A DNA stretch of 64,000 bases from Arcanobacterium buesumense (GCF_012563545.1 NZ_CP050804.1:1779285-1843284), one strand, 5' to 3'. Positions 35,864-46,457 are shown, numbered from the stretch's first letter. Notes: a model not told the origin generated them from the sequence alone. Made by a program: numbers and translations.

Positions 35864-38578
35864 TCACGCCTTCTTCGTCGTCGACTTCTTGGTGCTTGTC
35901 TTCTTTTTTGCAGCGGCTTTCTTCTTGCCAGCACCAGAAACCGTCCGCTTAGTCGCATTACGTTTCTTTGGCCCGCCTTGTTCGGCAATCTTCAACCGAC
36001 GCTGAACGAGTAAGTCTTGTGCACGTTGTGCAGTGATCTGGTTGGGATCTTCTGAGCGTGACAAGGAGGCATTCGTTTCACCATCAGTGACATACAATCC
36101 AAACCGGCCATCTTTCAACAAAATCGTGCCGCCCGAAACCGGATCTTTACCCAGTTCAGCCAGCGGTGGTTGGGCTTGACGCTTTCCACGCTGTTTAGGT
36201 TGCGCAAAAATTTCTTTGGCTTGTTCAAGCGTGATCGTAAAAATCTGTTCCTCAGATTCTAACGAACGCGAATCTGAACCCTTCTTCATATATGGACCAA
36301 ACCGCCCGTTATGAACCGTCACAAGTTCACCGTCAAGTTCCCCTAGCTCACGCGGCAAGGATAATAACTGTACGGCTTGTTCAATTGTGACAGTTTCTGG
36401 ACTCATCGACTTAAACAATGACGCAGTTGCTGGTTTCGGCTTCACCTTCGAAATTTTTCCCGTAGGGGTAAGCTGTACGGCGTCGTCGGGAACAACTTCC
36501 GAAACGTATGGACCAAACCGGCCATCTTTAACGACGACGTCCCAGCCCTTCTCGTTTTGGCCCAGTACTCGATCTTCAGTCATTGCGCTATCAAGAATTT
36601 CGTGAGCGCGCGCAACCGTCAGCTCATCTGGGGAAACATCGGTTGGCACCGAAGCGCGTTTACCTGGCGTCCCGTCCGGATTCGTCTGCTCCAAATATGG
36701 ACCATAACGGCCCACCCGCACGGCGATAGAATCACCAATCTCGATTGTATTAACCGCCCGCGCGTCAATATCACCCAGTCCGGCAACTTGAGCCTGCAAG
36801 CCCTGTTTACCGTTATCACCACGATAGAAATTCCCTAAATACTCCACCGGATTTTCCGTACCGGCAGCAATCTTATCTAGGTCTTCTTCCATATCGGCAG
36901 TGAAATCGTAATCCACCAAATCTGGCAAATTATCTTCCAATAGGCGAATAACAGCAAACGCCAACCACGTCGGAACTAAAGCTTGACCCTTGCGATCAAC
37001 ATAGCCCCGATCCGTAATAGTAGAGATCGTTGCCGCATACGTCGAAGGACGACCAATCCCTTTCTCTTCCAAGGTTTTCACCAAAGAAGCTTCAGTGTAA
37101 CGCGGCGGCGGCGCAGTTTCGTGGCCACCTGCTTGCGAAGACTTATTGTGAATCGTTTCCCCTTCACTCAACTCTGGCAGGCGCGATTCTGCTTGTTCTT
37201 CGTAACGCTTCTTATCTTTACCTTCTTCATAGGCGGCCATGAAACCAGGGAATGTGATAATAGTTCCTGAAGCACCCAACCGCGCTTGGTTCCCTCCGGC
37301 ACCACCAAGCTCAGCAATCAAGCGCACCGACGCTGTCGAACCAGTCGCATCTGCCATCTGCGAAGCTACTGTTCGCTTCCAGATCAATTCATAAAGTTCA
37401 TATTCCCGGCCCCGCAACTGGTTAGCCACCTGTGCTGGAGTACGGAATGAATCCCCCGCCGGACGGATAGCTTCGTGAGCTTCTTGCGCACCCTTTGACT
37501 TTGTTGCATACAGCCGTGGTTTATCTGGTAACGACGCCACCCCATACATATCTTTGATTTGGGAACGCGCTGCAGCTACCGCTTGAGAAGACAAATTCAC
37601 CGAATCAGTACGCATATAGGTGATGAAACCATTTTCGTACAAAGATTGAGCCACCCGCATCGTATCGCGCGAGTTCATATGTAGTTTACGCGAGGCTTCC
37701 TGCTGCAAAGTGGAGGTAGTAAATGGCGCTGCCGGACGACGACGATACGGTTTCGTTTCAACACTAGCAACCGTTGACATACCTTGACTTAGCGCATCAG
37801 AAATAGCCTGCGCATCGTCGCGCCCCAGAATCCGAACCCCATCAGATATAGATTTCGGTTTGAGAGAGCCGTCGTCGTTAAAGTCTTTTCCAACCGCAAC
37901 ACGAGCGCCGTCGACGTCAAGAAGTTTCGCAGTGAAAGACTCACTACCTTTTTCTAGTTCAACCGAAACATCCCAATATCCAGCTGGCACAAAAGCCATT
38001 CGTTCGCGCTCGCGCTCCACGATCATCCGGGTTGTCACTGACTGAACCCGCCCAGCAGAAAGACTAGGTGCAACTTTACGCCACAACAGTGGTGAAACTT
38101 CATAACCAACCAAACGATCCAAAATCCGGCGGGTTTCTTGAGCATCAACCAGTTTCGTATCAATATCGCGCGTCGCTTCTAACGCACGTTCAATCGCCTC
38201 TTTGGTGATTTCATGGAATACCATGCGCTTAACCGGAATCTTCGGCTTCAGAACTTCGAGCAGATGCCAGGCAATGGCTTCCCCTTCGCGGTCCTCATCA
38301 GTTGCTAACCAAAGTTCATCGGCCTTCTTCAACGCCGCCTTGAGTTCACTGACTTTCTTTTTCTTATCCGGGTTGACCACATAGTACGGCTCGAAATTGC
38401 TCTCCACATTCACCGCGAATTTGCCAAATGGTCCCTTTTTCATATCAGACGGCAAATCTGATGGCTTAGGCAAATCACGAATGTGGCCAATACTGGCCGT
38501 CACATCATACTCATCACCAAGATAATTGGCGATAGTGCGCGCCTTGGCAGGAGACTCTACAATCACGAGCTTAGTCAC
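35864..38578 (-). CDS. topA: DNA topoisomerase I
   Basis: 904 residues. Toprim domain at the N-terminus (LVIVESPAKARTIANYLG, ATDEDREGEAIAWHL), active-site Tyr in GFITYMRTDS, the IGRPSTYA motif, and repeated C-terminal DGRFGPY-type modules in place of zinc fingers. A Lys/Ala-rich tail (KKKAAAKKKTSTKKSTTKKA) follows, as in actinobacterial TopA. It relaxes negative supercoils. First gene of topA-tmk-holB. Confidence 0.96.
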   Translation of the reverse strand: MTKLVIVESPAKARTIANYLGDEYDVTASIGHIRDLPKPSDLPSDMKKGPFGKFAVNVESNFEPYYVVNPDKKKKVSELKAALKKADELWLATDEDREGEAIAWHLLEVLKPKIPVKRMVFHEITKEAIERALEATRDIDTKLVDAQETRRILDRLVGYEVSPLLWRKVAPSLSAGRVQSVTTRMIVERERERMAFVPAGYWDVSVELEKGSESFTAKLLDVDGARVAVGKDFNDDGSLKPKSISDGVRILGRDDAQAISDALSQGMSTVASVETKPYRRRPAAPFTTSTLQQEASRKLHMNSRDTMRVAQSLYENGFITYMRTDSVNLSSQAVAAARSQIKDMYGVASLPDKPRLYATKSKGAQEAHEAIRPAGDSFRTPAQVANQLRGREYELYELIWKRTVASQMADATGSTASVRLIAELGGAGGNQARLGASGTIITFPGFMAAYEEGKDKKRYEEQAESRLPELSEGETIHNKSSQAGGHETAPPPRYTEASLVKTLEEKGIGRPSTYAATISTITDRGYVDRKGQALVPTWLAFAVIRLLEDNLPDLVDYDFTADMEEDLDKIAAGTENPVEYLGNFYRGDNGKQGLQAQVAGLGDIDARAVNTIEIGDSIAVRVGRYGPYLEQTNPDGTPGKRASVPTDVSPDELTVARAHEILDSAMTEDRVLGQNEKGWDVVVKDGRFGPYVSEVVPDDAVQLTPTGKISKVKPKPATASLFKSMSPETVTIEQAVQLLSLPRELGELDGELVTVHNGRFGPYMKKGSDSRSLESEEQIFTITLEQAKEIFAQPKQRGKRQAQPPLAELGKDPVSGGTILLKDGRFGLYVTDGETNASLSRSEDPNQITAQRAQDLLVQRRLKIAEQGGPKKRNATKRTVSGAGKKKAAAKKKTSTKKSTTKKA

Positions 38579-38666
38579 ATTACACCCTTATATATTAGGA
38601 AAGGAATCGGTTCTGGTTGTAAACATACCTTATGTTTGGTTTGAAAACCCACAGCACTCCACAGGC

Positions 38667-40157
38667 TCACAGTTTATCCACCGGTTGGAGCATACCCAGA
38701 CGAACCATGTGCATAACTTTCGGCAACAGCGACGAACGCACTTCTGACACCGGCATTTCCAAGAGCTGCGCTAGTGCATCACAAATCTGACCAACCGTTA
38801 GTTCTCCGTCACAAACCGAGACAAAACCAGCTAACGCAGTGTCAGCTTGAACCTGATCAGAAAAACCATTTTTCGCTGCGAAACTAATCAGCCACGGATC
38901 CGAATCCCCCGGATGATAACGACGATGTTCTTCCACATTCCCATTTGTTAAACGTAACGAAGACAACTTTTCCACAGTAATATCTCGCGCTGCCCACATG
39001 GCAGACAACGCGGCCGACACATCTACCGGCATACTGCCACGCAAATCATGAAAAACTTGCCATGCTAGGCGAGTCTCATCACCGCGCCGCACCAACACAT
39101 AACCGAACCCAATATGGGTAACTGCCCGTGCCTGAAAATCACTGAGCCAGGCCCGATAAGTAGACGCATAATCAACATGACCAGCGCGCAACCCGCCGTC
39201 GTGTAACCACATTTCCACATACTGTTCCACCGGAATAACATCACGTTGAATAACGATTGCATCCAAATATTTCCCAGACAACCACGAACGCGGATGCTCC
39301 TCCCATTGCGGATGATCACCAGCAATTTCCCAATTAGCAAGCATGTAGACACTACCGTTGACCGTCAAATGCTCAGCTAGCGAATCAACAACAAGTTGAG
39401 CCAAAGAATCTCCAGCCACACCACCATCACGATATTCCATCGTCCCTAAGTTCTCACGTACCGCACCTGGCGTAATAACAAATGGCGGATTAGAAACGAC
39501 GACGTCGAAGCGTAAACCAGCAACCGGCTCAAACAATGACCCTAACCGGACATCAATCACAACCCCATTAAGCTCGGCATTAAATTGTGCATAGTCTAAT
39601 GCCCGGGCAGAAATATCTGTAGCAACTACCTGTGCTCCAGATTTAGCCGCAATAATTGCGTGAATTCCACATCCAGTTCCCAGATCTAACACTCGCTGTC
39701 CCTGTTCATAATGAGCCAGACCAGCAAGAGTACGTGTGGCACCACCAACACCCATTACATGGTCAGTATTATGCCGTGCCCCATGCAAGGAACCACGATC
39801 AGAAGCAATCCACACCAGCTGTCCACCAGCAACAACAGGCACAAGCTGACACCGCGCCCGCACCCCGCCATCACAACGTTCCAATAGTTCAGGCAACGCC
39901 TCGCACCCACCCGCGTCACGATAGGTGCGCGGAATCGCGAACGCAACGTCGTCGTCGGACAAGGTATCCCCAACCCACCACAACTGCACAAGCAAACCAA
40001 GCTGACCCCCAACTCGTTGCGCTGCAAGTTGCGCCGGAACAGCTTCGTCGCGGGCAAGAGCGGCCAGCGCATCATCACCCAACACGTCGGCCAGACGATC
40101 GAGAGTGTAATCGCGCAAGTCAGCGCGCAAGGAATCAAAAAACTGGAAATGTTTCAT
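38667..40157 (-). CDS. Class I SAM-dependent methyltransferase (DUF7059-type N-terminus)
   Basis: 496 residues. An N-terminal helical domain (~1-140) resembles DUF7059. Then a Rossmann methyltransferase with VLDLGTGCGIHAI (motif I), VVATDIS, and NPPF (VVSNPPFVI), a signature shared with N-amino-group methyltransferases such as PrmC/RsmC. A C-terminal region of ~150 residues follows. The substrate, probably a translation component or RNA, is not defined by sequence. Confidence 0.82.
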   Translation of the reverse strand: MKHFQFFDSLRADLRDYTLDRLADVLGDDALAALARDEAVPAQLAAQRVGGQLGLLVQLWWVGDTLSDDDVAFAIPRTYRDAGGCEALPELLERCDGGVRARCQLVPVVAGGQLVWIASDRGSLHGARHNTDHVMGVGGATRTLAGLAHYEQGQRVLDLGTGCGIHAIIAAKSGAQVVATDISARALDYAQFNAELNGVVIDVRLGSLFEPVAGLRFDVVVSNPPFVITPGAVRENLGTMEYRDGGVAGDSLAQLVVDSLAEHLTVNGSVYMLANWEIAGDHPQWEEHPRSWLSGKYLDAIVIQRDVIPVEQYVEMWLHDGGLRAGHVDYASTYRAWLSDFQARAVTHIGFGYVLVRRGDETRLAWQVFHDLRGSMPVDVSAALSAMWAARDITVEKLSSLRLTNGNVEEHRRYHPGDSDPWLISFAAKNGFSDQVQADTALAGFVSVCDGELTVGQICDALAQLLEMPVSEVRSSLLPKVMHMVRLGMLQPVDKL

Positions 40158-40164
40158 GGAACTA

Positions 40165-40926
40165 TTATGCCGGGCGAATCACCGCAGAAGTAAAACCGGC
40201 GTTTTCCACCTGTGCAACAAGGTCATTCCAGGTATGCCGCCACGCTGCCAAATCCCAATTTTGAGCTTGTTCCTGAAAACGCTCTGACGTGCCCCGCTCC
40301 CGAGCCTCTTGAAGCGCGAAATTCTCCACGCCACGTTCGCGTAACGCCGTCACAATCTGCGGTAAATCCCGAGCAACAGACGAATGTGGATAGATAGTCG
40401 TACGCACCTCATAAGTGAGTGGTCGATCGGTGTTTTTCCGCCGCGCCACCTCGGCTAACAAGATGTCTAAACACTGCCACGCCTTCGCCCCAACATCCGC
40501 CCCGATGATTGGCTGGTAGCCATCAGGCATAGCTTTGATGTCGAGCCCTATCCAATCCACGTCATTGATAACCTCAGCAAAGCGGGCGGGATAGGCGCCA
40601 GCTGAATGAAGTCCGATCTGAAATCCCAGCTCACGCACCTGTGTTATTGCTGCCCCTAAGGCCGGTTGGCGGGTTGCTTCCCCGCCACTAAATACCACCC
40701 CATCGAGTAACCCTTGCCGCCGTTTGAGGAAAGCTTGAATATCTTGCCACGCAACGGTTCCCTGAGCTCGCGGATCCATCAGCTCAGTGTTTTGACAGTA
40801 CACGCATGCCCATGGGCATCCTTGCAGAAAAATAGTGGTGCAGAGGGTGCCTGGCCAGTCAATCGTGGACAGGGGCACATATCCAGCGATAGCAAGGTCA
40901 GCCACCCTCTGCATATTGGGTGCCAT
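40165..40926 (-). CDS. nrdG: Anaerobic ribonucleotide reductase activating protein
   Basis: 253 residues. Radical-SAM cluster motif CPWACVYC (CxxxCxxC), preceded by FLQG, with a GGEATRQP loop. It uses a 4Fe-4S cluster and SAM to put the glycyl radical on NrdD. It lies 6 bases after nrdD. Confidence 0.94.
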   Translation of the reverse strand: MAPNMQRVADLAIAGYVPLSTIDWPGTLCTTIFLQGCPWACVYCQNTELMDPRAQGTVAWQDIQAFLKRRQGLLDGVVFSGGEATRQPALGAAITQVRELGFQIGLHSAGAYPARFAEVINDVDWIGLDIKAMPDGYQPIIGADVGAKAWQCLDILLAEVARRKNTDRPLTYEVRTTIYPHSSVARDLPQIVTALRERGVENFALQEARERGTSERFQEQAQNWDLAAWRHTWNDLVAQVENAGFTSAVIRPA

Positions 40927-40932
40927 AACGTC

Positions 40933-42738
40933 TTACACGGCTTTCTCGACGAACATCTTTCGTTCGGCGTATTCGCCCTTCTTACCAATATTGAAGGACT
41001 GCACTGGGCGGAAGTATCCCATCACGCGGGTCCACACTTCACATTCTTGTGGTTGCGCATCAGGTTGCATCTGAGCACATGTTGGGCAGGTTTCGTGCTC
41101 ACCTTTGAGATAACCATGAATTGGGCAGATCGAGAATGTTGGGGTGATGGTGATATACGGCAAGGAGAAACGAGTGAGCGCTCGGCGAATAATTTCCTTG
41201 CATGCCTCCGGCGATGAGATTGCTTCGTTCATGTATAAGTGAAGAACTGTGCCACCGGTATACTTGCACTGCAATTCATCTTGTTGCTCAAGAGCTTCGA
41301 ACGCATCATCGGTGAAACCCACTGGTAACTGCGAAGAGTTTGTGTAGTAGGGCTGATCTGGAGTTCCAGCTTGGATAATGTTCGGATAACGCTTAGCGTC
41401 TTCTTTTGCTAAGCGGTACGTGGTTCCTTCGGCTGGGGTTGCTTCGAGGTTGTACAAGTTGCCTGTGCGTTCCTGGAAATCAACGAGACGAGCATTAATA
41501 TGATCGAGCATCTGGGCTACCATGGCATGCCCGCGCTCATCGGTGATGTCATATTCGTCCAAGGTAAAGTTTCGTACCATCTCGTTCATACCGTTGACGC
41601 CGATAGTTGAGAAATGGTTGTTGAGGGTACCCAAGTAACGCTGGGAGTAGGGGTAGAGTCCGCCGTCCATAAATTCTTGAACTGCTTGACGACGACGTTC
41701 GAGGGTATCGCACGCCATCTCCAACAGTGCATCCAAACGTTCGTATAAACGTGGTGAATCCCCCGCATATAAATATCCAAGGCGCGCCATATTCATCGTA
41801 ACAACACCGATGGAGCCGGTGAGTTCGGCCGAACCAAACAAGCCATTGCCACGCTTGAGAAGTTCGCGCATATCAAGCTGAAGACGGCAACACATGGAGC
41901 GAATCATGCCAGGATCTAGCTCCGAGTTAATGAAATTTTGGAAGTAGGGCAAGCCGTATTTAGCAGTCATTGCAAAAAGAAGCGTGGCGTTTTCCGATTC
42001 CCAGTCAAAGTCTTTAGTGATGTTGTAGGTAGGGATTGGGAATGTGAAAACGCGACCATTGGCGTCTCCTTCAATCATTACTTCCATATAGGCACGGTTA
42101 ATCATAGCCATTTCTTCAGCTAGCTCACCATAGGTGAAATCACAAAGTTCATCTCCGATGAGTGGATTTTGCTCTGCTAAATCTGCTGGGCAGTTCCAAT
42201 CAAAAGTGAGATTAGTAAATGGGCACTGACTACCCCAGCGAGAGGGCACGTTAAGGTTGTAGATCAATTCTTGGATATTTTGCTTAACATCGTCGTAAGA
42301 AAGCTGATCAAGGCGAATGAATGGCGCCATATAAGTATCAAATGAAGAAAAGGCCTGGGCGCCAGCCCACTCGTTTTGTAAAGTTCCTAGGAAGTTAACA
42401 ATCTGACCGCAAGCAGAGGAGAAGTGCTTTGGCGGATTGGAGGCGATAGCTCCAGAAACGCCATTGAATCCTTCTTCGAGGAGACGACGAAGAGACCAGC
42501 CTGCGCAGTATCCAGACAGCATATCGAGATCATGGATATGGAAATCGCCTTCCCGGTGAGCCTGACCAGCATCTTGTGAAAAAACTTCATCTAGCCAGTA
42601 GTTGGCAACCATTTTTCCGGCATTGTTGAGAATAAGACCACCAAGAGAGTAATCCTGATTTGCGTTTGCGTTAACACGCCAATCTGCTCGAGTGAGGTAT
42701 TCCTGGATAGATTGGGCTGGATCAATGTGACGACTCAC
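40933..42738 (-). CDS. nrdD: Anaerobic ribonucleoside-triphosphate reductase (class III)
   Basis: 601 residues. The catalytic core and the C-terminal zinc site (CPIHGYLKGEHETCPTC) are present, then the glycyl radical stretch (NIGKKGEYAER) near the end. It makes deoxyribonucleotides without oxygen. Upstream lie two NrdR boxes. The gene implies facultative or strict anaerobic growth. Confidence 0.95.
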   Translation of the reverse strand: MSRHIDPAQSIQEYLTRADWRVNANANQDYSLGGLILNNAGKMVANYWLDEVFSQDAGQAHREGDFHIHDLDMLSGYCAGWSLRRLLEEGFNGVSGAIASNPPKHFSSACGQIVNFLGTLQNEWAGAQAFSSFDTYMAPFIRLDQLSYDDVKQNIQELIYNLNVPSRWGSQCPFTNLTFDWNCPADLAEQNPLIGDELCDFTYGELAEEMAMINRAYMEVMIEGDANGRVFTFPIPTYNITKDFDWESENATLLFAMTAKYGLPYFQNFINSELDPGMIRSMCCRLQLDMRELLKRGNGLFGSAELTGSIGVVTMNMARLGYLYAGDSPRLYERLDALLEMACDTLERRRQAVQEFMDGGLYPYSQRYLGTLNNHFSTIGVNGMNEMVRNFTLDEYDITDERGHAMVAQMLDHINARLVDFQERTGNLYNLEATPAEGTTYRLAKEDAKRYPNIIQAGTPDQPYYTNSSQLPVGFTDDAFEALEQQDELQCKYTGGTVLHLYMNEAISSPEACKEIIRRALTRFSLPYITITPTFSICPIHGYLKGEHETCPTCAQMQPDAQPQECEVWTRVMGYFRPVQSFNIGKKGEYAERKMFVEKAV

Positions 42739-42796
42739 GGTACTGCCTTTCTCTTACTTCATGGCTTTTTCGCCGATACCATTTAAGTTACCCCAA

Positions 42797-42843
42797 TCAC
42801 TAGATATAGACAACGGACAACACGCCCACCCTATATATAGTGC
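42797..42843. promoter_or_regulatory. Paired NrdR boxes upstream of nrdD
   Basis: Box 1 TCACTAGATATAGACA (42797-42812) and box 2 ACCCTATATATAGTGC (42828-42843) match the NrdR consensus ACACTATATATAGTGT. They are spaced 31 bp start to start, i.e. three helical turns, as is normal for NrdR. Confidence 0.82.
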
Positions 42844-43005
42844 CTTTGTTGGTAAAAATCTCATCGTTAAAGTATGGCTAAAAACCGCGGAGGACACACC
42901 TTAGTAATGCAAAGTTCACTAATTCATTATGACACACATCACTTTACGGGACTTTTGACCTCCACCACTCCAGTTCAGTTGCACAAAAAGTGAGACACTA
43001 CCACC

Positions 43006-45351
43006 ATGAGATCCTTGCCTGAATCGCTTACTGATTCCATCACCGGACACATCTTCATACCGCCCACACAAGCCAGTTACGCCCCGTGGGATGCTTCTAT
43101 TTCTACCAATGTACGCCAAGCTCTCGAACGGCGGTACATCAGTCAACTTTGGTCCCATCAGGCACAGGCTTTTACTGAATTAACACGCGGATCACACATC
43201 GTCGTGGCAACCGGAACAGGTTCAGGCAAATCCTTAACAGCATGGATCCCCGTGTTAAATGCGTTAGATTCTTTTTCTCACACAGCCCCACTAGCTTCCC
43301 GCAATCGCCGTCCGACAACGCTCTATCTTGCTCCCACAAAAGCCTTAGCCGCCGATCAGTTCACTAACCTGGAGTCATTAGTTCACGATGTTAACCCACA
43401 GCTCATTGCCGCAATTGCTGATGGTGACACCGATACCCCTGGCCAGCGCTACGCCCGCGATTACGCTGACATTATTCTCTCCAATCCAGATTTTCTTCAT
43501 TTTTCCATGCTCGCAAAGCATGAACATTGGGCTCGATTATGGCGCGGTCTAAAATTCATCATCATTGATGAGTTCCATCATTACCGAGGGAATTTCGGGG
43601 CACACGTTGCGCTGATTTTGCGGCGCACTTTGCGGATAGCTCACCACTATGGCGCTCACCCACAAGTTATTTTCCTCTCTGCTACCGTGAGCAATCCAGC
43701 TCAAGCAGCTCAACGTTTCCTCGGAGAAGCATTCGGTCCCGTGCAAGCCATAAACGAAGACGGGTCACCACACGGAGCACTAGATCTTTACACCATCTCG
43801 GGTGGAGATTCGGCAAATAAACAGGCCGCTGATATTACCTCCACCCTTGTTGCTGAAAACAAACGCCTGCTGACTTTTGTTCGTTCCCGTCCAGGAACTG
43901 AGCGGGTAGCTGAGCTAACAAGAGAAAATCTCGTTGATACCGCACCTCATCTAGCTACCCGAATCGCGGCTTATCGTGGCGGGTATCTACCTGAAGAACG
44001 CCGAGAGCTAGAACACGATCTTCGCAGTGGAAAAATACGAGCGCTAGCTACTACTTCGGCATTAGAGCTTGGCATCGATATTGCGGGCCTAGATGCCGTG
44101 GTTGTCATCGGATGGCCGGGGACTCCAGCTTCTTTCCAGCAACAAATTGGACGAACCGGCAGAGCTGGCGCTACTGGATTAGCGTTTTTTATTGCCCGCA
44201 ACAATCCCCTCGATCAGTACTTAATTAACCACCTTGACATGCTTATCAGTCCAGGAAACCAATCACCTACCTTTGACCCTACTAACCCATGGATTTTGCC
44301 TGATCATTTGGCGGCAGCAGCGCATGAATTCCCGTTAACAACAGCTGATCTTCCTATTTTTTCTCTCCCTAATACCAATTTATTTACCGAGATGGTCGCA
44401 GCTGATTTACTACGGAAACGGCCCACCGGTTGGTTTTGGAACACAGCAACGCGAATCCACCCCCATAATGTTCTTGAACTACGGGAAGGCGGACAGAGTG
44501 TGCCGATTGTCCATTGTGCAGACGGTGCGGTGCTTGGAACAGTTGACCGTTCCCGAGCAGACACCACAGTTTTTCCTGGCGCTATCTACCTCCACCAGGG
44601 AAAAGCTTTCGAAATTGAAACGTATGATGATGACATCGCACTCGCGCACCCGGCTCCCAATGCCGATATCCGCACTTTTGCCCGCACCCAAACTACTGTT
44701 GACATCCTGAGTACCCAACACAAGGTGGATTTACCAGACGGCCAATGGTGCTATGGGACGGTCAATGTACGCACCCAGATGATCGGCTATGACGTTCGGC
44801 GCATTAGCGATGGAGTTCACCTTGGAAGGACCAATCTTGATATGCCAGTCCGTGACTTTATCACTGCCGGAACCTGGCTAACACTAACAGATTCAACTAT
44901 TCGAAAATCTGGAATAGATACCACCGAACTACCAGGGGCATTACACGCTGGCGAACATGCCATGATTGCACTATTACCACTTTTAGCTACCTGTGATCGC
45001 TGGGATCTAGGCGGGCTTTCCACAGCAGTGCACCCAGATACCGGCCAACCAACAATCATTATCCATGATGCGATAAGTGGTGGTTCCGGCGCAGCTTATC
45101 GTGGCTTTTATGCTGGACCACAATGGATTGCAGCAACCTTAGAGACCCTCTTGACATGTACTTGCGAATCGGGATGCCCTGCATGTATCCAGTCACCCAA
45201 ATGCGGCAATAACAATAATCCGCTATCCAAAACTGGAGCCACGCTTCTTATGGCAACAATTGCCGATCAATTTTATAACGCGGACCAGCTCTGGCCGTTG
45301 CCTGCATATCAAAATCTACCCATCCCATTCTCCGATGATCAATTGCAATAA
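43006..45351 (+). CDS. MrfA/DUF1998-type DEAD/DEAH helicase
   Basis: 781 residues. Walker A ATGTGSGKS, DEFHHY box, the superfamily 2 C-terminal QQIGRTGRAG, and a C-terminal DUF1998 zinc-binding stretch CTCESGCPACIQSPKCGNNN. Members such as B. subtilis MrfA act in DNA damage repair. The last ~104 bases overlap a convergent minus-strand tad gene. Confidence 0.92.
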   Translation: MRSLPESLTDSITGHIFIPPTQASYAPWDASISTNVRQALERRYISQLWSHQAQAFTELTRGSHIVVATGTGSGKSLTAWIPVLNALDSFSHTAPLASRNRRPTTLYLAPTKALAADQFTNLESLVHDVNPQLIAAIADGDTDTPGQRYARDYADIILSNPDFLHFSMLAKHEHWARLWRGLKFIIIDEFHHYRGNFGAHVALILRRTLRIAHHYGAHPQVIFLSATVSNPAQAAQRFLGEAFGPVQAINEDGSPHGALDLYTISGGDSANKQAADITSTLVAENKRLLTFVRSRPGTERVAELTRENLVDTAPHLATRIAAYRGGYLPEERRELEHDLRSGKIRALATTSALELGIDIAGLDAVVVIGWPGTPASFQQQIGRTGRAGATGLAFFIARNNPLDQYLINHLDMLISPGNQSPTFDPTNPWILPDHLAAAAHEFPLTTADLPIFSLPNTNLFTEMVAADLLRKRPTGWFWNTATRIHPHNVLELREGGQSVPIVHCADGAVLGTVDRSRADTTVFPGAIYLHQGKAFEIETYDDDIALAHPAPNADIRTFARTQTTVDILSTQHKVDLPDGQWCYGTVNVRTQMIGYDVRRISDGVHLGRTNLDMPVRDFITAGTWLTLTDSTIRKSGIDTTELPGALHAGEHAMIALLPLLATCDRWDLGGLSTAVHPDTGQPTIIIHDAISGGSGAAYRGFYAGPQWIAATLETLLTCTCESGCPACIQSPKCGNNNNPLSKTGATLLMATIADQFYNADQLWPLPAYQNLPIPFSDDQLQ

Positions 45352-45613
45352 TGGCTGCCTGTGACCCCTCCATCCGGCATTCAAGTTCCACCCCAGTTGC
45401 CACCTGACGAGCTACCTGGCATGCCCGATCTACATTTGGCTGACTTCGGTAGGCATCAGCCGCAGATAAAGCAGCCATATCGGCCACATCTTGGAGTCGC
45501 TGGTGTTGTTGGCTAGCCCAACCAACAACAGCTAACATGCCTGCGAGCATCAAAATGAATGCCATAAAACCAACCACTAATACCGTGCTTGAGCCAGCTT
45601 CTTTCCGAGGCAT
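45248..45613 (-). CDS. TadG-like/Rv3654c-family pilus locus protein
   Basis: 121 residues. One N-terminal helix (STVLVVGFMAFILMLAGMLAVVGWA) followed by LQDVADMAALSAADAY, which is the Rv3654c/TadG-like pattern. Last gene of the tad operon. Its 3' part overlaps the helicase 3' end on the other strand. Confidence 0.85.
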   Translation of the reverse strand: MPRKEAGSSTVLVVGFMAFILMLAGMLAVVGWASQQHQRLQDVADMAALSAADAYRSQPNVDRACQVARQVATGVELECRMEGSQAAIIAIDHRRMGWVDFDMQATARAGPRYKIDRQLLP

Positions 45614-45627
45614 TTTATCCCCCGTCC

Positions 45628-45966
45628 TTACGGCTCAACCATCACAGTATGTGAGCCTGACACGTTAATCCCAAGCCATTGCATAATTGGCGGTAACGGC
45701 TTTACCACTGTAATATCGGCGTACTGACCGGAGCGTTTAATCCGCACCTTGTTACCTTGACCTTGAACATGTGCGATAAGCTCAGAAGCCCCATCTTCGC
45801 CATGGATTGCGTACTCTCGGGCAATTTCACGAGCATTATGTCCGACATCTATGACATACACCCATCCCATGAGCGGCATCAAAACCATCGCCATCACAGC
45901 AATTAACGGCCCAACACTTAAAGCCGTCTCTACGCTGACCATTCCCGATTCGCTGATATTTTTCAT
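45628..45966 (-). CDS. TadE-family pseudopilin
   Basis: 112 residues. The N-terminal ESGMVSVETALSVGPLIAVM stretch has the Glu-at-+5 TadE/pseudopilin pattern, then one helix and an extracellular domain. Probably assembled with Flp pilin by the TadABC machine. Confidence 0.86.
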   Translation of the reverse strand: MKNISESGMVSVETALSVGPLIAVMAMVLMPLMGWVYVIDVGHNAREIAREYAIHGEDGASELIAHVQGQGNKVRIKRSGQYADITVVKPLPPIMQWLGINVSGSHTVMVEP

Positions 45967-46018
45967 TCATATTCTTCTTTCCGCGCACTCCTTTGACCAC
46001 TGTTCTCTTTATCCTTCC

Positions 46019-46055
46019 TTTCTGTGGTGACCGCATTGCGCAGCCACCACAGAAA
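46019..46055. terminator. Hairpin between DUF4244 and TadE genes
   Basis: TTTCTGTGGTG / CACCACAGAAA (46019-46029 / 46045-46055), a perfect 11-bp stem in the ~135-base gap. It may partly terminate transcription after the abundant pilin or stabilise its mRNA. Confidence 0.55.
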
Positions 46056-46101
46056 ATGCAGATTCTTTTATTTCCCGGCAAGGAATATCATCGGCTGACC
46101 A

Positions 46102-46305
46102 CTACCCCAGAAAAGATTGAAACAACACTTTGAACAATGCCGCGAAAAGCTCCTTGAACCAATCTTGTTGTGCCAACCAGATCAGCACACCCGCAATACT
46201 CGTCGTTGCTACTGTCCCAACGGCATATTCTGCCGACACCATGCCCGCTTCAACTTTTCGTTGCGGCTTGCTTCCCATAATTCTTACCAAAGCTTTCACA
46301 ATCAT
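46102..46305 (-). CDS. DUF4244 (Flp-pilin-like) protein
   Basis: 67 residues. AGMVSAEYAVGTVATTSIAGVLIWL resembles a Flp prepilin: a Glu five residues into the mature helix, and a hydrophobic stalk. It is the most likely major pilin of this tad locus. Confidence 0.86.
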   Translation of the reverse strand: MIVKALVRIMGSKPQRKVEAGMVSAEYAVGTVATTSIAGVLIWLAQQDWFKELFAALFKVLFQSFLG

Positions 46306-46457
46306 CTCCTTTTGATATTTTTAATGACGTTTAGCCACCTTTGGTGACATTTATATTTTGCCAAAACTAAGTGATACGCCTCGGAGATTTTTTAAATCAG
46401 TGGATTACTTTGCAGATATACGCTTTTGTGGACAACACTTACATCACATCCTGGGGA

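Noticed and set aside
39656..40264. 202-codon plus-strand frame rich in Gln/His/Pro
   Set aside because: Antisense to the methyltransferase and nrdG genes, with compositional bias typical of a shadow frame.
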